Below, piece after piece: positions 63,940-64,000 of a DNA stretch of 64,000 bases (positions within the stretch are counted from its first letter, which is position 1; each line of letters begins with the position of its first letter). The DNA is from Thamnaconus septentrionalis. Its lineage: Eukaryota; Chordata; Actinopteri; Tetraodontiformes; Monacanthidae. The notes beneath the pieces were generated by a model. It did no database searches and had not been told where the DNA came from. It was given only the letters and a program-made list of their open reading frames with translations. A program made the translations under genes and the position numbers. The DNA is taken from NCBI GenBank assembly GCA_009823395.1, contig CM020502.1, positions 2,289,001 through 2,353,000 of the forward strand. The letters are read 5' to 3'.

Positions 63940-64000
63940 AGTGTGGTGAGTGTCCGCCCTGAGACTGGTAGGTTGTAGGTTCGATCCCCGGCCGAGTCAA
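63940..64000 (+). repeat. tRNA-like SINE head, cut by window end
   Basis: GTGAGTGTCCGCCCTGAGAC followed by GGTTGTAGGTTCGATCCCCG. The latter contains a pol III B-box (GGTTCGATCCC). The rest lies beyond the window. Confidence 0.55.

Overview
The window looks like nuclear DNA of a bony (teleost) fish. Genes are split by introns with GT/AG borders, (CA)n and other microsatellites are dense, and there are L2-type LINE, Ty3/Gypsy, hAT and TTAA-type MITE remains of the kinds common in fish genomes. Four protein-coding genes can be read with confidence, and they are the block known from human 22q13.33: ZBED4 (+), ALG12 (-), CRELD2 (+) and PIM3 (here -).

Layout. 83-3853 is an intronless ZBED4 reading frame, a domesticated hAT transposase with four BED zinc fingers. 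It converges on ALG12 (exons between 7925 and 5089, minus strand), the ER mannosyltransferase of N-glycan precursor assembly. ALG12 and CRELD2 (8458-11860, plus strand) are divergent from one ~530-bp promoter that holds a perfect ER stress response element. One gene makes a glycosylation enzyme of the ER and the other an ER-retained EGF-rich chaperone-like protein, so both plausibly respond to the unfolded protein response. From ~12.2 to 49.5 kb I find no convincing complete gene. That stretch holds MITEs, a degraded L2/Gypsy patchwork with a nested hAT insertion (33.5-35.6 kb), microsatellites, a CpG-rich orphan promoter-like region (15.6-16.3 kb), one or two orphan exon-like signals (23.63 and 27.86 kb) and possible conserved regulatory DNA. 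pim3 lies at 54473-51498 on the minus strand with a long AU-rich 3' UTR. To its right, 55.5-64 kb is again non-coding, with large self-complementary microsatellites, L2 3' tails, enhancer-like blocks and a SINE-like head at the very end.

Oddities worth checking: an apparent minor-spliceosome (U12, AT- type) intron in ALG12 whose 3' end seems to be AA rather than AC/AG; a single missing base in a C run of pim3 exon 5 that breaks the frame, most likely an assembly error; the ERSE promoter; a hAT element inserted in a Gypsy LTR with a perfect 8-bp target duplication; and the inverted orientation of pim3 with a ~38-kb gene-poor gap separating it from CRELD2.
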